Assembly (NCBI RefSeq): GCF_031326225.1 | Contig: NZ_CP133720.1 | Location: 1,984,001-2,048,000, forward strand | Reading direction: 5' to 3' | DNA length: 64,000 bases | Source: Undibacterium cyanobacteriorum | Lineage (GTDB): Bacteria > Pseudomonadota > Gammaproteobacteria > Burkholderiales > Burkholderiaceae_D | Part shown: positions 62,135 to 64,000 of the stretch, in pieces | Numbering within the stretch: the first letter of the stretch is position 1 | Layout of the letters: each line of letters opens with the position of its first letter | The notes under the pieces: model-generated | The model's database searches: none | The model's input: only the letters and a program-made list of their open reading frames with translations | What the model was told of the DNA's origin: nothing | Position numbers and translations under genes: made by a program

Positions 62135-63937
62135 TTAGCTACCAGTTTTTTCTTGCTTGATCAGCCATTTGCCATCTTGTTTTGTCATGACGAGAGTCTT
62201 GCGGCTACTTGCAACTAAAGCACCTGATTGGTAGTGCTGGCGAAACTTGACCGTGGCCGTATTTCCTTCAATCGCAACGGATGGGGATTCATAGCGAACC
62301 ACAATTTTTCCCTTTCCTTCGATGCGGGATTTTCTCTCCTCCATCCATGATTTCCTTGATTCACCGTTCGGAGTTTGGAAGTCTTTTCCATAGAACGAGA
62401 GGTAGGCCTTTGTATTCTTCGCTGCCCAAGCATTCATCCAACGATCAACAGTCTTAATTACTTCTGCCTGTGCTGTATTTTTCTTATCGTCACCCGATTT
62501 GAGAGTGCTTCGCTGCTTTGTTCCTGCTTCGGATGTTGCGACTTCATTCTTTCCAATTGTTCCGCTCGGATTCGTTACGCTCGACTTATTGGTTTCTGTA
62601 CGACTCGTGCTAGCGATCGTTTTTTCTGTACGTGCAATTTCAGGTTCTGCTCTTGTTCCAGACAAGAAGCTGCTGTCTTCAAAAACGATACTCCAGGCGT
62701 TGCCATCCTTTTGCCAATACTGGCGCCGTTTGTAGCTAGATATTCCTTTGGCAGTTGCAATTTCTTGCGTGAAGAAACTGACAATGACGTCTTCTCGACC
62801 CGGGTATTTAAATTGAGATTGCTCTTTGATTTTTACGCCAGCGTCGCTTAACCCTGCATGTGCCGACAATTGTTTTTGAATCCAAGTTGCGGCGTTATCA
62901 CCATTGAGATTCTTAAAGTTTCGAGAATAGTGCTTCGCCAAAAAGACTGGATTGGCAGAGGCAAAATCTTGGCGCCACAAGTCGAGCATTTTCTGAGCGT
63001 TTTGCTTCTCGTTGAGCCAAACATGACGATTCACAAAATTGAGTCGATCGGCAATGATTACCGGCGTTTTAGCAATGTCAACGGTGGCTGCGAGTTTTAG
63101 GAAATCAGGATTCGCAAGAACCACACATCCGTCGGACGCCAACGGAGCTCGACTGTAATTCGTTGCGGGCACACCGTGTAGCCAAATTCCTGATCCACCG
63201 CGTCCACGTAGCTTATCCCATTCATTGGGGTAATTTAGGGGGAGAGCGCCGGGTCCATAAAAGTCCGGTAGTTTTGCGCCAGGGACTCGATTCGTAATAA
63301 AGTATACGCCAAGCGGAGTGCGTTGATCGCCCTCCTTGGATTTGTCGACGCCGAACTTGCCTTGACTAACATAGTAGTCGCTACGTAATGTTGGGATGCC
63401 ATTTACATTTTCATATAAGAAGATGCGTGCTCTTTGAGCATCCATCACGAGCGCCCAACGTTGATCAGAGGCTAGATTTAAGAGATTAAGTGGCACTAAA
63501 TCTGCCGCGGGGCGTTCGGTTATTGCACGGACGCGCGCTTGCGCTTCGGCGCGTAAATCGCGAAGCTTGTCATTGGTGACGTTACTGGCACCTAGTTGTG
63601 TTTCGGGCTTAGTGCGCATCGCGATCAAATCTCCTCGGATTAAGTGGCCGAGCTGGAAATTTGGATAGGCAGCAAGCAGCGCATCAATTTGAGTTTGCGC
63701 CTTGGTGTACTGATTATTCGCTAGATTTTTATACACATCGATGAGCAGATAGTCCGGATTGGGACCCGTCTGCACCGTGGCAAAGTCTTCTTTTGAGGCT
63801 GAATTTTTGGGGGGATTGTTCTTTGCAGAAGCTAAATCGGCAATCCCTAGCCAGAGCCCACATGTGACCGTGAACGCGGCAAATGAAACTGCGGCGCTTA
63901 GAGGCGCCGCAGTTGAACAACGAAAAATTGAAACCAT
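62135..63937 (-). CDS. L,D-transpeptidase (YkuD) with C-terminal NTF2-like domain
   Basis: A 600-residue exported protein. The signal peptide (about 1-38) is followed by a helical linker region. The YkuD catalytic domain is at about 160-300, with HG at 254-255 and SDGC at 268-271 (catalytic C271). The C-terminal part has a first NTF2-like domain at about 310-430, a Ser/Thr/Lys-rich linker, and a second at about 485-600. L,D-transpeptidases make 3-3 peptidoglycan cross-links or attach proteins. Its ATG overlaps the stop of the upstream gene (TAATG). Confidence 0.9.
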   Translation of the reverse strand: MVSIFRCSTAAPLSAAVSFAAFTVTCGLWLGIADLASAKNNPPKNSASKEDFATVQTGPNPDYLLIDVYKNLANNQYTKAQTQIDALLAAYPNFQLGHLIRGDLIAMRTKPETQLGASNVTNDKLRDLRAEAQARVRAITERPAADLVPLNLLNLASDQRWALVMDAQRARIFLYENVNGIPTLRSDYYVSQGKFGVDKSKEGDQRTPLGVYFITNRVPGAKLPDFYGPGALPLNYPNEWDKLRGRGGSGIWLHGVPATNYSRAPLASDGCVVLANPDFLKLAATVDIAKTPVIIADRLNFVNRHVWLNEKQNAQKMLDLWRQDFASANPVFLAKHYSRNFKNLNGDNAATWIQKQLSAHAGLSDAGVKIKEQSQFKYPGREDVIVSFFTQEIATAKGISSYKRRQYWQKDGNAWSIVFEDSSFLSGTRAEPEIARTEKTIASTSRTETNKSSVTNPSGTIGKNEVATSEAGTKQRSTLKSGDDKKNTAQAEVIKTVDRWMNAWAAKNTKAYLSFYGKDFQTPNGESRKSWMEERKSRIEGKGKIVVRYESPSVAIEGNTATVKFRQHYQSGALVASSRKTLVMTKQDGKWLIKQEKTGS

Positions 63938-64000
63938 TAGCTACCCGAGCGTTCCTGCTTGATCAACCATTTCCCATCATGCTTGGTCATCACCAAAACT
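63937..64000 (-). CDS. Partial gene, C-terminus paralogous to the downstream L,D-transpeptidase
   Basis: Only the last about 20 codons are in the window. On the minus strand they read VLVMTKHDGKWLIKQERSGS, almost identical to the C-terminus of the L,D-transpeptidase that follows (LVMTKQDGKWLIKQEKTGS). The upstream gene therefore ends in the same NTF2-like domain and is probably a tandem paralogue. Its TAA stop shares an A with the next ATG, so translation is probably coupled. Confidence 0.8.
   Translation of the reverse strand, partial: VLVMTKHDGKWLIKQERSGS

Noticed and set aside
1..64000. Prophage, insertion sequence, integron, CRISPR array or defence island
   Set aside because: No transposase, integrase, phage, cas or known defence gene and no regularly spaced repeat array was found; the six tRNA genes show no flanking integrase or attachment-site duplication.

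Overview
The window looks like a chromosomal backbone segment of a Gram-negative betaproteobacterium in the order Burkholderiales. The family Oxalobacteraceae (Undibacterium-like) is the best guess, with moderate confidence. The basis is moderate GC content by eye, the conserved block ndk-rlmN-pilF-rodZ-ispG-hisS-yfgM-bamB-der-hfq-hflX-hflK-hflC-hisZ-purA, the order hupB-tRNA(Val)-tRNA(Asp)-ppiD, and the order rnr-rlmB-cysE-lpxH-ppiB. I saw no prophage, insertion sequence, integron or CRISPR array. Nearly all of the sequence is chromosomal housekeeping and respiratory genes.

Layout. 1-1.8 kb: end of a hybrid sensor kinase (Hpt domain), then a REC/HD-GYP regulator. 1.9-8.7 kb: ferredoxin-NADP reductase and 7Fe ferredoxin, a 2-hydroxyacid dehydrogenase, an acyl-CoA-binding protein, a SEC-C protein, an SrkA-type kinase, rpiA and a DUF1415 gene. 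9-13.3 kb: lysC, tRNA-Ser, kup and two identical tRNA-Arg genes. 13.5-21.6 kb: a thioredoxin-like gene, the tsaB-rimI-(holD-like)-DUF1853 run, lplT, radA and nadB. 21.9-24.4 kb: hupB, tRNA-Val, tRNA-Asp and ppiD. 24.6-32.5 kb: a cbb3 oxidase cluster (ccoN-O-Q-P-G-fixH-small membrane protein-hemN-SafE-like) behind a perfect FNR box. 32.5-38.2 kb: a signalling island with a lone flagellar-rod-like protein, a MASE3/PAS histidine kinase, a tandem Usp protein, an FNR-type regulator without the usual cysteine cluster, and two response regulators. 38.6-54.8 kb: the long housekeeping run from ndk to a phosphoribosyltransferase. 55-60.6 kb: tRNA-Leu, rnr, rlmB, cysE and lpxH. 60.7-64 kb: two cyclophilins, an L,D-transpeptidase, and the last codons of what looks like its tandem paralogue.

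How the genes work together. The cbb3 cluster contains the oxidase, its assembly factors and oxygen-independent haem synthesis, so it serves microaerobic respiration. The FNR-type regulator 12 kb away keeps the E-xx-S-R recognition helix expected to read the FNR box before ccoN. A second near-perfect FNR box lies upstream of the receiver-only regulator beside it.

Most interesting item: the gene after rimI (15231-15965) resembles a family-4 uracil-DNA glycosylase with its catalytic motifs lost. Its first 21 residues and its C-terminal helix match the E. coli DNA polymerase III psi subunit (HolD), whose gene also adjoins rimI in E. coli. I read it as a candidate betaproteobacterial psi subunit. 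Also notable are two 11-bp tandem repeats that run through the stop codons of rnr and radA.
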